Part shown: piece after piece, positions 33,986-46,290 of the stretch
Numbering within the stretch: the first letter of the stretch is position 1
Layout: every line of letters starts with the position of its first letter
DNA from: Endothia cerciana
Lineage: Eukaryota > Ascomycota > Sordariomycetes > Diaporthales > Cryphonectriaceae
Direction: 5' to 3'
DNA length: 64,000 bases
NCBI GenBank assembly: GCA_026119935.1
Contig: JALRMH010000036.1
Span: 62,001 to 126,000 of the forward strand
Made by a program: the position numbers and the translations under genes
The notes under the pieces: model-generated
What the model was told of the DNA's origin: nothing
What the model saw: the letters and a program-made list of their open reading frames with translations, nothing else
Database searches by the model: none

Positions 33986-35302
33986 ATGGCCGACGATCTC
34001 GACTCTATCGTCAAGGGCACCGCGTCCCTGCCCGCCGAGAAGGCCGTCACCCCCATCGCCTCCACCACCAGCGGCGTGACCCCCGCCTCCGGGAGGCCCA
34101 ACGACCCGCTCTCCCACGCCCCCTCCTCCCCGTCCATGATCTACCTCAACCTGCTCGTCCTCGAGGCCTCCCTGCGCGCCCAGTACCTCGAGCTCCGCGC
34201 CCGCCGCCGCCACCACACCTTCTTCCTCTCCATCCTGTCCGTGTGGATCGTCGGCTTCGGCTACGCCCTGTTCCTCGCCCCGCGCGAGGACGGCCGCGGC
34301 GTCGGCGGCAGCGTCTACTGGGGCGTCGAGATGATCGAGAAGCTGTGCTTCATGGGCGGCATCATCACCGCCGTGCTCGTCTGGGCCACCGGCATCTGGG
34401 AGCGGGGCGTGAGGTGGCCGAGGAGGTGGTTCGCCATCTCCAACCGCGGGCTGCGCGCCTTCAACCTCAAGCTGGTGCTGGCCAAGAGGTCGTGGTGGGC
34501 CGAGGCCCTGTCCACCGTCGGCTTCTTCCTGACCTACGGGCTGTTCTCCAACACCGCCGCCTCCTCGTACCAGCTCGTCGACCCGGCCATCCTGAGGGAG
34601 GTCGAGAAGGACATGGACCTCGTGGGCCGGGGCCACCAGCACCTGCCCGTCGTGGGCGCGGACGAGGAGAAGGGCGGCCACGAGGAGGACCTGGCCCCCG
34701 GGGGCGACTACGTGAAGCTCCTCCTGCTGGCCAAGCCCTTCTCGCCCACGTTCAGGGAGAACTGGGAGCTGTACAGGACGGAATACTGGGAGCGCGAGAA
34801 CGAGCGGCGGGCGTCGGTCCGGTCCAGGCTGCAAGCACAACAGCACCAGGTGAGGAGGCCGTCCGGGGGCTGGGGCTGGTGGGTGCCGTGGAGGAGGCCG
34901 GCACCAGCAGCCGCGGAGAGGCCACACCACGTGCACCCTGAGAGGCCCCAGCACGCCCACCACCGCCGGCTGTCGGTCGTCGAGAAGGAGGACAGGCGTT
35001 CGCGCAGCGGGAGCAATCGCCGGGGTAGCACGTCCGGCCACTCCAGCAGGAGCCCGACCCCGACGCTCGAGGGCGGGGGGGAGGGCGACGGCAGCCGCCG
35101 GTCCAGCAACGCCTCGGAGAAGAGGAAGAAGATGCTGTCGACCTCGGGCTCAAAGTCCGGCAAGAGGCCCGGTGTCGAGTCGCGGTCCATCACCCCGGAG
35201 TTCCCCTCCCCGCTGGCCAAGGAGAGCAGCATTAGTATGACGGGCAGGGACCCAGTTGCATCACCAAGCCGTCGGGCAAAGGCCTCCACAGATCCGGTAT
35301 GA
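33986..35302 (+). CDS. spo7: Spo7, regulatory subunit of the Nem1-Spo7 phosphatase (438 aa)
   Basis: An intronless frame with start context ccaccATG. Spo7 binds Nem1 at the nuclear envelope/ER; the complex dephosphorylates the phosphatidate phosphatase Pah1 and so balances membrane phospholipid against storage lipid. Seen: the family core MIYLNLLVLEASLRAQYLEL (51-70), RARRRHHTFF, membrane segment 79-97 (ILSVWIVGFGYALFL), APREDGRGVGGSVYWGVEMIEK, second membrane segment about 120-137 (FMGGIITAVLVWATG), then WERGVRWPRRW and a third, weaker hydrophobic stretch (VGFFLTYGLFS). The last 170 residues are a disordered Ser/Arg/His-rich tail, longer than in yeast but usual in filamentous fungi. It sits divergent to the Cld1-like gene. 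Confidence 0.95.
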   Translation: MADDLDSIVKGTASLPAEKAVTPIASTTSGVTPASGRPNDPLSHAPSSPSMIYLNLLVLEASLRAQYLELRARRRHHTFFLSILSVWIVGFGYALFLAPREDGRGVGGSVYWGVEMIEKLCFMGGIITAVLVWATGIWERGVRWPRRWFAISNRGLRAFNLKLVLAKRSWWAEALSTVGFFLTYGLFSNTAASSYQLVDPAILREVEKDMDLVGRGHQHLPVVGADEEKGGHEEDLAPGGDYVKLLLLAKPFSPTFRENWELYRTEYWERENERRASVRSRLQAQQHQVRRPSGGWGWWVPWRRPAPAAAERPHHVHPERPQHAHHRRLSVVEKEDRRSRSGSNRRGSTSGHSSRSPTPTLEGGGEGDGSRRSSNASEKRKKMLSTSGSKSGKRPGVESRSITPEFPSPLAKESSISMTGRDPVASPSRRAKASTDPV

Positions 35303-36217
35303 CGGGGGAAGGGCTGGCATGACCATAGCTAGTGTCACGGGCTGAAGTCAGCCACCACTCTCGCAGCGGGAAGCCGAATAGAAGGCTATTGATGAGCCAT
35401 GGTAAGGCCTAATTAGTGACCACTCGAACGTTGAAAGAACCAACTGCCTACATAACTTAGTAGGCACACATAAGCAGGCACAAGTATGCCCCTGTGATAG
35501 CCTGCCCCGGTTTCTTGAAGGAAGAGGAAGAAGATTTCCTGGTCTGAAGGTAGCAGAGGTGTGCACAGTGCCAGCTTGGGGGGGGGGGGGGGCCTTTGGG
35601 CGTCGGGTTGTTAATTGATATGAGGGGACCCCGTAGCTCTGCAGCTCTGTAGCTGGGGGGGGGGGGTTACCCTGCAGCCGCCGAGTTCCCTGTTACAAGA
35701 GTCACCTCGAAAAGGGTGCGACTACAGCAGCTGTCCGCAAGTGGCTCTAATTGAACCTCACCTCACCACGTCGCCTCCCAGCCGTGAATTTCACCCGCAT
35801 CGGAAACCTCGAGCACGCTCAATAATTTTCTCTCTTTTTGTCCCCCCCTCGTCGACCCAGGTCTTGTTCGGTTTCTGGGTGCCTTCTTCCCCCCCCCCCC
35901 TTCCTCCTCTGCCGACTGCTCCAAAGGCAGACAAGTTCTTACCTGCCCACGCAATCACTTCTGGGGACACTACAGCACCACCGAAGCAGTCCATCAATCT
36001 GCCCCATCAGAAAACATCACTCAGAAAAATAGCTGTCGACGTTGAGGGCGCGACTGCTGCCTAGCCTCCCAGGCCACACATCAAACTCCTACGTCGACAA
36101 ATTCGAAAGCCAGTCGGCGATTTCAACTTCTCAGTGGACGACTTCAGCTTCTCTGTGACCTTACCCTTTCACCTCATCTTATCCAATCACGTACAGGCAC
36201 ATCTGCAACCCAATACA
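35303..36217. other. Intergenic region, Spo7 to phosphatase gene
   Basis: About 0.9 kb with no gene. Long tracts: G15 at 35578-35592, G12 at 35655-35666 and C12 at 35889-35900. The phosphatase frame stays open back to an ATG at 36134, but the 28-residue extension looks like translated leader. Confidence 0.55.
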
Positions 36218-37228
36218 ATGGAGTCGTTCAACATCAACACCCTCTCCAATGGCGTTGTCCGTGCCGCCCCTTCCACCAACCGCCCACCCAGCCCCCCGTA
36301 CATCCACATTCCCACACCTATGCACGACAAGGCCGACGCCGTAATCACCATCACACCCTCGTACGATGCTGCCAACACCACCGCTCTCACGGTTGAGGAT
36401 GTCAAGCTCATCACTGGCGGCCACCAGCAGCGCACCAACACTGACGTGATCAACCAGTCGTGGGTCTATGAGGACCGGCGCAAGGCACAGGCGGTCCTGG
36501 ACTTCCTCTACCTGGGCCCCATGTCCGTCGTCCGCGACCAGGCCTGGCTGCGCAAGGAGGGCATCACTCTCATCGTGGCTGCCCGCGACGCCAGCATGGC
36601 CAAGGTCCGCATGATGACGCTCGACAAGGCCGCCGCCGAGCTCGGCATCGAGGCCGCCTACGTCGACGTCGCAAGCCGCCAGGAGCTGATCAGCAGCCTC
36701 GTCAGCGGCGTCGACAAGATCAACGACCACCTGCTGCGCGTGAACAAGGCGCAGGCGCAGCGGGGTGTCGGCGGGCAGGGGCCGGCCACCTCCGGCCGGG
36801 GCAAGGTGCTGGTGTTTTGCGAGACGGGAAACGAGCGCAGTGCAGCCGTCGTTGCGGCGTACCTGATGACCATGTATGGCCGGGATATGGTCCAGGCCGT
36901 GCAGTTCGTGGCGGCCCAGCGCTTCTGCGCCAACTTCGACGAGGAGACCAAGTACAGGCTGCGGACCTACTGGGACCTTCTCCAGGCGAAGCAGATGACT
37001 GCGAGGGCGGGCCAGGCCCAGGCCCAGGCCCTGGGTCTGGATCCTCGTCTGGCGGGTGGGCAGGATGGTGCCCCACTGAAGACTGCTGCGGTTTCCAGGA
37101 AGCGGGGTATCGAGGATACCATGGACGACGATGAGATGGGAGATTTCACCACGGACAGGGACCGGTACGAGGATCGGCCTGCCTTTGTCCCCTTCGTCGA
37201 GGATGAGGCGGATATCAACATGGACTAG
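36218..37228 (+). CDS. Atypical dual-specificity phosphatase, STYX-like (336 aa)
   Basis: An intronless frame starting MESFNINTLSNG. Seen: a disordered, Pro-rich N-terminus with VINQSWVYEDRRKAQAV leading into the DSP fold (FLYLGPMSVVRDQAWL), and the signature loop VFCETGNERSAAVVAAYLM (Cys201, Arg207). The CX5R loop is complete, but the position usually held by His before the Cys is Phe (200), and the loop lacks the common AGxxRS form. Family knowledge: STYX-type proteins are pseudophosphatases or very weak phosphatases that bind phosphorylated partners. After the domain comes an acidic tail with KRGIEDTMDDDEMGD. Activity cannot be judged from sequence alone. Neighbours give no hint of partners. 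Confidence 0.85.
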   Translation: MESFNINTLSNGVVRAAPSTNRPPSPPYIHIPTPMHDKADAVITITPSYDAANTTALTVEDVKLITGGHQQRTNTDVINQSWVYEDRRKAQAVLDFLYLGPMSVVRDQAWLRKEGITLIVAARDASMAKVRMMTLDKAAAELGIEAAYVDVASRQELISSLVSGVDKINDHLLRVNKAQAQRGVGGQGPATSGRGKVLVFCETGNERSAAVVAAYLMTMYGRDMVQAVQFVAAQRFCANFDEETKYRLRTYWDLLQAKQMTARAGQAQAQALGLDPRLAGGQDGAPLKTAAVSRKRGIEDTMDDDEMGDFTTDRDRYEDRPAFVPFVEDEADINMD

Positions 37229-39674
37229 GTCCACACGGAGGGAGGGAGGGCGGCAGCATACATGCCTGCTCTTTTCATCGATGCGCCAGAGCTGGTGATG
37301 CATGGCTCCGCACAAGGACCCCTGTAATTCTGGAAGACGACGCAGCCTGGCCGGAGACAGAGGCTGTGGGCTCGACGTGGTGTGGCCTTCTATGCATCTT
37401 CAGAGCAGGAGCAATGGGTGGAATCATGGAAGCAAACGGCGTCAATGGAAGCAGGAACAGATACCCCTTTTCTCATACAGCTTGGAGTTCAGGACAGCAA
37501 CTCATTAATTTGAAAAGGGACAGGGGCATGGGATCATTAGACACACAGATTACCTGCAAGCTTCCTCGCTGCCGCCGTGTTCAGGCAGCTAGTATCGAGA
37601 GGAAGCAGTACAGAGCTCATTGAATTCATTGAGGGGTATCGCAGGTGTCAACTTGAAGGTCTGGTGACTAATTGTGTGAAGTTCTCGAGGCTGCTCTTCC
37701 AGGTTCGAGTCAGGCGACTCTCCGCAGCCATGCTCAGCAGTCTGTAATATCGCTGTGATGGAGCCAAGCTTGAGATATCCTGGCCTTTCTGCCCCCTTCA
37801 TAGGTGCCAGGATTCTCTTCGTACGCTCTTCACCACTTAGATGTTTCAAAGGACATGTGCTTATATGATCTAAGACTCGGGAAGAGGATGGGTGGGACGA
37901 CACTGATGCTCTTGCAGTGCATGATTTCTGCCCATGTGTTTGAAAAGAGATGAGCTCATTGTAAAGATTCTGCGCCTAATCTACAGTTGCTCACCAGAAG
38001 GATCCTCCAATAGGTACGGTGATCAGCGAGAGCTCAGGAAGCCAAGGAAGCCAGGTTTTCACAACTCCTTGCTACTTTGTTGGCGGTGGTGGCGGTGGCG
38101 GTGGCGGCTTCACACCTCATCAAGATGCTCAGGGGTTACATTGAAGTGTGTCTCGTCCCCAGGATGAGAGATGTCCCCCCCCTCTCAAACCTAGCCAGCA
38201 ACTGCTCGGCCTCTCAAGGTCGGGCCATAATTGATGAATACAGCGCCCGGGGTGGAGCTCAACTGGGAGTTCTCAATCCTCCAGACGAACACCATCGTTC
38301 ACGTGAAGTAGTCTACAGAATCCGCCCTGAATTCTGTAGGTGAGTTTTCTATGCCAATACCTTTCTGTGGAAAACCGTGATGTTCGATATTCTGATTCGG
38401 TTGGCCTGACGACACGAAGGTGTTGTTCTGGGTAGGTGTACTGCTCGGTACCCACACAGGTAGTTTGTTCAAATGTCACATCAAGTGTGAATTCCAGATG
38501 TGAGGTCGGGCCAAAAGGCTATACCATAATAAGTAACTAAGTGGATAAATTTGCTCTATTCAATGGACTGGCTCATATATGCGTGTGTCAAAATTGCTTG
38601 CCAGCGAGGCCTTGGGACTTCATTCTCTCCTGGACATTCACGGGTTAGGATGAATTTTCCAGAACAGTCAAGATGTTTTGTAGGAATGTGCAATTCGATT
38701 ATCATCCTCACCTATTCATATCCGGAGCTGCTAACTCATGTGCTCCCGTCGTGTTCCCATGCTGGACGAATGTCGCCATTCTACTGCATGCCCAACACCA
38801 GCACCTACCCAGGTGCTTCCAGATGCTTCGTCCACCGCCCTGCAACCACCATACCAAGGGAAAGACCGCAGTGAAGAAGCGTGAAGGTGTCTTATCGGTC
38901 TGCTGCAGCTTGTTATCGATTGGGGTGCCTCCAGTTCCCAGGCACGCGACCACCTAGAGCTCAACCAAGCGCGTCCAACAACAACTTCGTTTCGTCCCAA
39001 CTCGTATTGTCAAAGCCAGCCGAGGGAATATCGTTGACATCTAGACATCAATGCGGGATGATATTTAAGTAAGTCAACCTCGTCTCTATGCCGCTAGACT
39101 CCCTTCTTACCTGCTCAGGTTGGTTTGCCTTCCTTCGGTGTTCTCATCCCCTCTGTGTCTTCCATCGCAATATCCCCCACCACTCATCCGCCCTAGGAAC
39201 GCATCGCGTAGGCGCGTCGTTCACAACACCCTCAGATTTCCTAGGCAACCTTCCCCGCCGCCTCCATATTTCTCTTACTTTGCCAAGAGTGTCCCCCCTT
39301 TCCTCCCTTTTTGGCACTCCGAAGTTCCTATCAACACACACCATCCCCACCTCCTTGACGGCGGTACTCCATCATCTTCTCCTTCTCATCAGACCATAAC
39401 CTCCCCTTGGATGGTTTGAGCCTCCTCAGAAACGCCCTCTTCCCCTTCACCAGATGGCCTCGTCGTGATGCCTCCGTAATCCCACCCGCATCTATTCAGA
39501 GCCTGATACATCGAGCTTCATACCTCCCACATGCCCAGCTGGCATCGAAGCTCCCTTTCAGCCAGCTGACTTTCTACGAGACAGAACCCTCCTAGCTTTT
39601 CAAGGAGACTCCCTCATCCATCCACAACCAGCTGAGTTGAGATCAAGTGCTCTGGGTACACCCAAGCATTCAAG
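37229..39674. other. 2.4 kb intergenic region
   Basis: No supported gene on either strand; the largest frames are about 107 codons and lack motifs. The 600 nt before the next gene are pyrimidine-rich with many CT and CCT blocks, typical of a long fungal 5' leader; a GTAAGT at 39069 and a CTCAG at 39115-39119 could bound an intron in that leader. No tandem repeat above a few units. Confidence 0.5.
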
Positions 39675-42600
39675 ATGACGGACTCGGACTCGGACTCGGA
39701 CTCGACGTCTAGCCTTGCTACGGACAGCACCTCGTCGGCGAGCATCTCGACTGACTCAGACTTTGAGGGTGGGGGCTCGTACGAACCAGGCACTCGAACC
39801 ATGCGCCTGCGCGACGCGACCCAGCGGCGTCTCCCTGGCCGCTACCGAGAGGACGCAGTTTATGAACTTGGCCGTCCTTCCTTCACCCACCCCGACCCAG
39901 TCTTCAACCCTGTTCTTGCCAGTTTCGTCACAGGACCGTCCCTGCCCATGAACTATGCTGGTCCATCGCCATCCCTCCTTCGATACGAGCAGTGGCTCGA
40001 GGAGAGAGGCCTTACTCACGAGGAGCACCTTGAGATGATTAGAAATGGCCAAGGCCTCACCAGGCACTCGATTGCCCCTCTGAGGTCCCGACAAGTTCAT
40101 GATGACTCTGAAGACTCTGAAGACTCTGAGGGCTCTGAGGGCTCTGAGGGCTCTGAGGACCCTGAGGGTCCTGAGAAGGGCCCGGCTGGCTCGCACATCC
40201 ATGTGCAAGATCATGTTCTTGATCAGGTTGACAACAAGGATAATCAGGCACAGCTCGGCGACCAGGATTCCGATAACGATAATGATGATCCCCTGGAGTA
40301 TATGGGTGTCGACGACTTGGCAACGGTCGCTACCATGGTAAATTGTACTCCCCTTTCCCAGTTGCACAAACCCCTTTCATCTCCCCCACTTTTACACATC
40401 TCATCCCCAGTACTTTTCTTTGGCGAGTTCCATCTGAGTGATAGATTGCTGACATGGTCAACTCCCCTAGGCCCCTGCTTTGTCATGGGATGACCTCCCC
40501 AATGGCGTCAAGTGGATCATTATCAGGACCACAGCCGGTGGAACAGATCTTGCGACGGCTGTCAAAGCCCTCCATCTGAATCTCATCCAGGTCCTGGACT
40601 TCAAGAAGCTGTACGATGGCGAGAAGCAGGTGTTGGACGACTTCCGCCGGCAGTTCAGCCGCGACATCAAGGCTGGCATCCGACGCAACCAAGACGAGTA
40701 CCATCCCCTGCGGCTGTGCACGAACAGCATCGACGATGTCGATATCAAGAAGGGCGTTGATTTCCTGAAGTCCATCACTGAATATGGTTGGGCCGACTTG
40801 GTCTCCCACTTGGGAGGAAGATATGCGAACTTTTTGTCTATTGACGGCATGGACGATCTCGATGTGGATTTTCTTCAGCAGGCAGTCGACAATGGGATCC
40901 GGTATGATTATCATGATCTCACCCCAGAAGCTCTGAACTGGCTCAAGGCCAACCTGCCCGAGACTGAAGAGATGACCGACGTCCATCGATACGTGGAGAG
41001 CCTTCGGCAGGCCGCGGAGCTTGGCTCACCTGCCGGGCAGGCTGCCGAGTCTGTCAACGAGTATGAGTACAGGACCGCAAGTCCGGGTGTCTTGATGGAG
41101 GAACCCCTGATCAACAGTCCGCGACCCGCATATTTGGGCCGTCGTCAACGACACAGCTCATTCGACAGCTTCGAGAACTTCATCCTCCACAAGCCGCATG
41201 ATGTTTCGTCATGCGATAGTCAAGGCGAAGGAGCGGCTGTACCTGGCTCTTCGGATAATGCTCAAGTTGAGATGGCTGACGATGCCAAGCCCGTTCCGGC
41301 TGATGCCTTCGGCGGACGTGTTGAGGGTAACTCGCAACAGCAAGAAGGTGACTTGGTGCTAAACGCTGCTGGGGCCTCATCCGATTCTAAGCCGAGCACA
41401 CCATGCGAGGGCCTGATCAACGATACCTGGGCGGCTTCTGCAGAAAAGGGAGGGCCACCCGAGGGCCACTCTCCCGGATCGGTTGAACTATCACCCAGTC
41501 CCAGCCCGAAAACTTCAACGGACTTGGTCAACAAGATCTTGGCTGGATGTGAAGCAACCGACCAATCGGCCCAGGGCCAATCTCCCGGACCGGCTGGCCT
41601 AGACGTTGAAATGCCCATCTTGACACAAGCAAATTTGGCATCTCATGATGGCCCTGCTGGAGTGCCTCTCGATGACCGACCTATGCCGGATGCTCCATCC
41701 ATGTCAGCCTTCACAGATCCAATTGAGGAGAAACCCGCCGACAACGGCCCACAGGGGCCGCAGCAGGTGCGAGACCAGATCAACTCACCTGCAGAGAATA
41801 AGGTGGGCATGTCACCACCATCTTTTGTACCTCGGGAATCTGATTTTGCCTATTCTGCTTGGGTTTCTCATCTCGATCCACTCGAGATGGAGCCGGCTCC
41901 CAATGCGGTCAAGGATAGTACGGACGTCCCGGATGAAGACTGGCAGCGCCTCGTCAACCTTCCCGATGCATCCGTGAATGGCGCCGAGGACTCTGGCAAT
42001 GGTAGTGGTCTCGACTACGACCACATTCCTCCCGGCACATGGAATCCTCTTCCGGATAGCTCCAGCGCTGAGGAGGACCCACACGATGCTCGCATGAAAG
42101 ACTTGTGTGACGATTTGCGGGACGCGACCTTAGCAAGTTCCAAGGCGGAGCTGGAGGAGACTAGCCGCGCTACATTCGGCGAGGAGTTCGACCATTATCA
42201 GTACTATCCGCCGTTCATGGACTTCACGGACATGACCGTCCCAGGCCTCGGCTTCGAAGCCCAGCCGTTCGGGCAGGAGCTTCCAGTGGCGCAGCAGCCT
42301 TCAGATGGAGAACAATCTTCCGACGAGGAACCAGTCCGTGTCCCTATTGGCAGCGTTGCGCCGGTTAATAACAACAATGCCTCAGAGGATCCGCCGCGAA
42401 GGCTGACGATCGAAGAAGTCTTTGACAATGTGCCGTCCGGTGCCGCCGGTGCCGACCCCGAGGGGGAGCCAGGTCATCAAGGCATCAAGCTCGATCTCAG
42501 CGCGCAACAGGGCGGCGAGAATGCCGCGGCCGGTCCCCCGATGAGCGGACCTGTGCCCCGGGGGGCTGCGGAAGAGACAGTTGCCAAGGGCCGTCTTCCC

Positions 42601-45600
42601 CAGATTCCGACTGCTGCGACCGAGACTGACGAGGAGCCATTTGTTCGGCGTACTCCTCGAAAGAAGAGGCCGACTGGTGGTGATGAGATCGTACCAGAGG
42701 ATGACCGGACCACGTCTCTTGTTGAGGAGGCCCCGCCAGAGAATAATCAGGCCGCGGCTATTGTTGACAAGGCTCCGAAGAGGCGTCGGGTCAAGGCTGC
42801 GGCGAATTACTACGCAACAAACGACAACGAGGCTTTGGTGGAGTCTGACGACGAGTTTCACGCAGTCAAGGTTCAGATTGCCGACCCGACAGATAAGGGC
42901 TGGGAGCCGAGCGGCGATGAGTCCCTCGAGACGCCCGAACTCAACCTCAAGAGGGCCAGCAAGCCCAAGGGAACTGCCGCCCCCCGCAAGCGAAAGAAGC
43001 CAGAAACGGATGCCGCCTCGAAGCCGCCCCTGAAGCGTGTGGCTGTTAAAGCTCCCTCGAGTGATGCCACTGTGGGTGGTGCTGCCGCCGTGAGTGTCAC
43101 TTCCTCGACCAGCGCTCCTGTGGGCATCGAATCGTCCATGACGGCCCTGCCTGCTTGGACGACTTTCAACACAGCTCCCATCCCCGTGGTGCCTGCTTCT
43201 GCAGTTCCTGCGACTGCGGGACCTATGGTCCCTAGAAATGAGATTATGACAGACGGGAGCTGCGCTCCCGTCATGTCTGTGGCACCGATGATGACCGCAC
43301 CTGGCGTAGTGGCTACGGGTCCAAAATTCATGCCTCCCATTGTATCGGCATCAGGAACCAGAGCCCCGACGCCTACCGCGCCCATGCGCGCTGTGTCAAT
43401 GACTGCGTCGCCAGCTGCCCAGACTGCAGCGCCTGTTGCAGCGGCCACGTTTCCCAGGTTTATGCCTCCCTTGCCAGCGCCTCCTGCAAGTACGACCCCC
43501 GCCGCTGTGGTGCCCATGAGCGCTGCTCCTGCGACCGTGACACCGGGTCCTGCGGCTGCAGCACCCAGCACCCCTAGCAACGGTGTGCAGGCACAGGCCT
43601 TAGCCGCCCCACAGCCTGCGAGCAAGCTGAAGAGAAAGGCTCCGCCCGCAGTGGAGGCCACTGGGATTCTAGCTGACGGCCAACCGGGGCCGAAGAAGAG
43701 GAAAGCACCCGTACGCAAGCCGAAGGCGACCGAAGCGCAGAGTACATCAACCACTGCCGCGGCGATGACTCCGGCCGCGCCAGTTGTGAGCAAGGAATCT
43801 CCGGTCTCTCTGCCTCAGTTTCCAGGCTGGGCGAGTTTCGACCATGCTGATTATGCCGTGTCTCTTTCCCGGCCGCCCATCTCAGCTGTCAATGAGGTAT
43901 TCGGCGCCGGAAACACTGCTGCCCTCAAGGCCTTCTATGGGCCAAATACCCCGGCTGCAGGCCCTCCTGTGCCTACCGAGCCTCTCGCACCCGCAGGAAT
44001 CAAGCGAGCAGTAGGCGGACCCCAGAAGTCGGATGGCGAGGGGAACCTGATTTCGTCGTACGCAAGTTCAGGTGGCTGCCCGGTCACAGCCGATCAGTTC
44101 GGCGCGGCCAGCAGCCGGGACACGATCCCGTCGAGATCTGAGCTATCACGTCCACAGATGAGACAGGCCGCGGCAGGTTTGTCTGTCCCACCTCCTAGTG
44201 TGACTGCGTCTCAACCGGCCCTCGCGGCCGGACAGGTGGCTCCGACGGAGCCTCAGGCTTATGGCCCCACGAGCAGTGCTCAGGCGCAGCCTGGATCATC
44301 CGTTCCATATCTGCTTGCCGTCGACGGCGTGACATACACCTGGGGCCATATTACGGCAGCTACGGAGCAGCTTGTATTGCGTGACAACCTTCAGCAGAAT
44401 GCCAACTCAGCGACGCCTCAAGCCGGCCCGATTCCGGCTGTTGGGGGCCACCCCATCATCGAGCAGGTTGCGTACCCCAAGCCAGAGAATATGAACATGA
44501 CCGTCTCTGGCGCTGACGCTCCAATTGTGCCTCAGCCGGCTCACGAAGAGTCTTCGCACGCGCAGACTCAGACAGCTATTTCTGCTACCCCTAGTCAGGT
44601 GGTTAACAATGAACAGGCTCAGGCATCGCCTCAAAACGCCGCAGACACTTACAATTCCGCTGGCCCGGCTGCACCGCACGTGCTGGACCAAACCCGAGTC
44701 GGTCCTGTGCGGCCCGCCCCGAACACGAATTCTGGGCAGCCCAAGACGCCCACCAGAGTGAAGCGCAGGCGTAGCAATACCATTGACAAGAAGACTGGCA
44801 AGCCTCGTCGGGGTCGCCCTCGCGGTCCTGCGACACCACGTCCGGCGGTGGCCAGCACGGGGGCAGCGCCTGTGCCGCAGCCTCCCGTGCCGCAGCCACC
44901 TGCTTCAGAGCAGAGCACAGCTAACCAGCTGACGCAGTCCACGGCGAGCCACATCATGCGGACGCCCGAGATTGGAATCCAAGCTCCTGCATCGTCGTCT
45001 GTCGAGTGCCCCACTGCTAACCCTCAGTCCGTGCATGATGACCTTGCCCCAGTCGGCACACCTCTGAACGATACCGCCATGGCCGACGACATGGAGCCCC
45101 AGCAAGCCGTCACTGGAATTGTATCCATGCCCAGGATCGATGCCCCGTCTCCCACCCCAGCGACCGGTCGTGCCCTTGCTCAAGGAGGACATAAGAAGGG
45201 GGCTGGCAGTGTCCACAAGAACTTGACCAGGCAGTCTACGCCAGACGAGCTGAGTTACAATGAGGTGACGTTCTCTCCTAAGCAGCTCAGAATTCATACT
45301 GTTGCACAAGAGCCCTCTGACTCTCGCTCCTTTTCGGGTCATGACGAGGGTGCCGAGGGGGATGAGCTGGCGGCGGCAATGGCTGCGCCACCTGCTCAAC
45401 AGCTTCAGGCAGCTCCGAAGCAGACACGGGGAGCGACAACCCAAGCGTCGCTGCCCCAGTCTGGTCAGTCAACCAAGCGGGTGACTCGGGCGGCTTCTCG
45501 CCAGATGAAGGCGGCTCCGAAGGACGGTGTGACGAGTACGGCTGGCGCTGCTGTCGCTGAGCAGCAGGAGGAGGCCTCAACTGCAGCTCCGGGTCCTGGT

Positions 45601-45687
45601 AGAAAGTCAGCAGCTACCAAGAAGCCGGCTCCCAAGCGTGCCCCGGCTCCTAAGCGTGCTCTTCGAAAGAAGGCAGCTGGTGAGTAG
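39675..45687 (+). CDS. Giant disordered AT-hook nuclear protein (1959 aa)
   Basis: Exons 39675-40337 and 40471-45687 (133-nt intron, ATG|GTAAAT...CCTAG, phase 0). The N-terminus is a DSDSDSDS run from a (GACTCG)4 repeat (39681-39704), then a region with YREDAVYELGRPSFTHPDPVF. After the intron comes a helical segment of about 170 residues, WDDLPNGVKWIIIRT then HLNLIQVLDFKKLYDGEKQV, probably the only folded part. The rest is Ala/Pro/Thr/Gln-rich and disordered, with several basic clusters (PKKRKAPVRKPK; KRRRVKAA-like) and an AT-hook-like motif RRGRPRG at about 1667-1673. The C-terminus is Lys/Pro/Ala-rich (KKPAPKRAPAPKRALRKKAAGE class), histone-H1-like. I do not recognise the family. Nuclear or chromatin location is inferred from the motifs. 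The single 5.2 kb open exon without a stop argues that it is real. Confidence 0.82.
40104..40175 (+). repeat. 9-nt coding repeat, 8 units (D/G-S/P-E)
   Basis: Eight tandem 9-nt units coding for DSE, GSE, DPE or GPE in the first exon of the giant protein gene. Because units are multiples of three, copy-number change would not break the frame. Confidence 0.92.
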
Positions 45688-46254
45688 GGGGCATCCAAAA
45701 TTGATGCTACTGAGGCTGCTCCAGGCCCTGCCCCAGTGGGCGGAAAACCCCGACATTCTCGTTTCCTTTTTCCCTTCTCAGAAGGTACTCACAGTTGTGG
45801 TGGGTCGACCAAAGGCAGTGATTGCACCCATTCTTGGATGGAAGGAATGCAGGGGAGGGGCATGTTTGGGTTGAGGTTCTTTGGTTCTCGAGTTGGAGTA
45901 GGATATGAGGAACAGGAGAAAAGCTTGATGATGAACTTGGGAAGGTCGACCAAAATTCAGGGGAGATGTCAGAAAGGTGAATTGTGATGTTGGGCGGATC
46001 GCGATGGACCGACAAGAACATTCCGGATGGTCCAGAAAGGGTTCACTGGTTTGGCATGTTGGGCCTTCTCAAGCCTGAGAGAACCATAGCCATTGCAATG
46101 AAGTCTGCAACCTGTTGGGATATTGTAATATTTGGACGCCTACCTAGACTACCTGCAGCTGCTGTGGTTGTGTGATGATGAGGTAGGTCGATCCGGCTGC
46201 TTGTGGTGTTGACAAGAAGGGACCAAGAGAGTGAGGAGAGGGACGAGACCCCTG

Positions 46255-46290
<36 letters not shown>

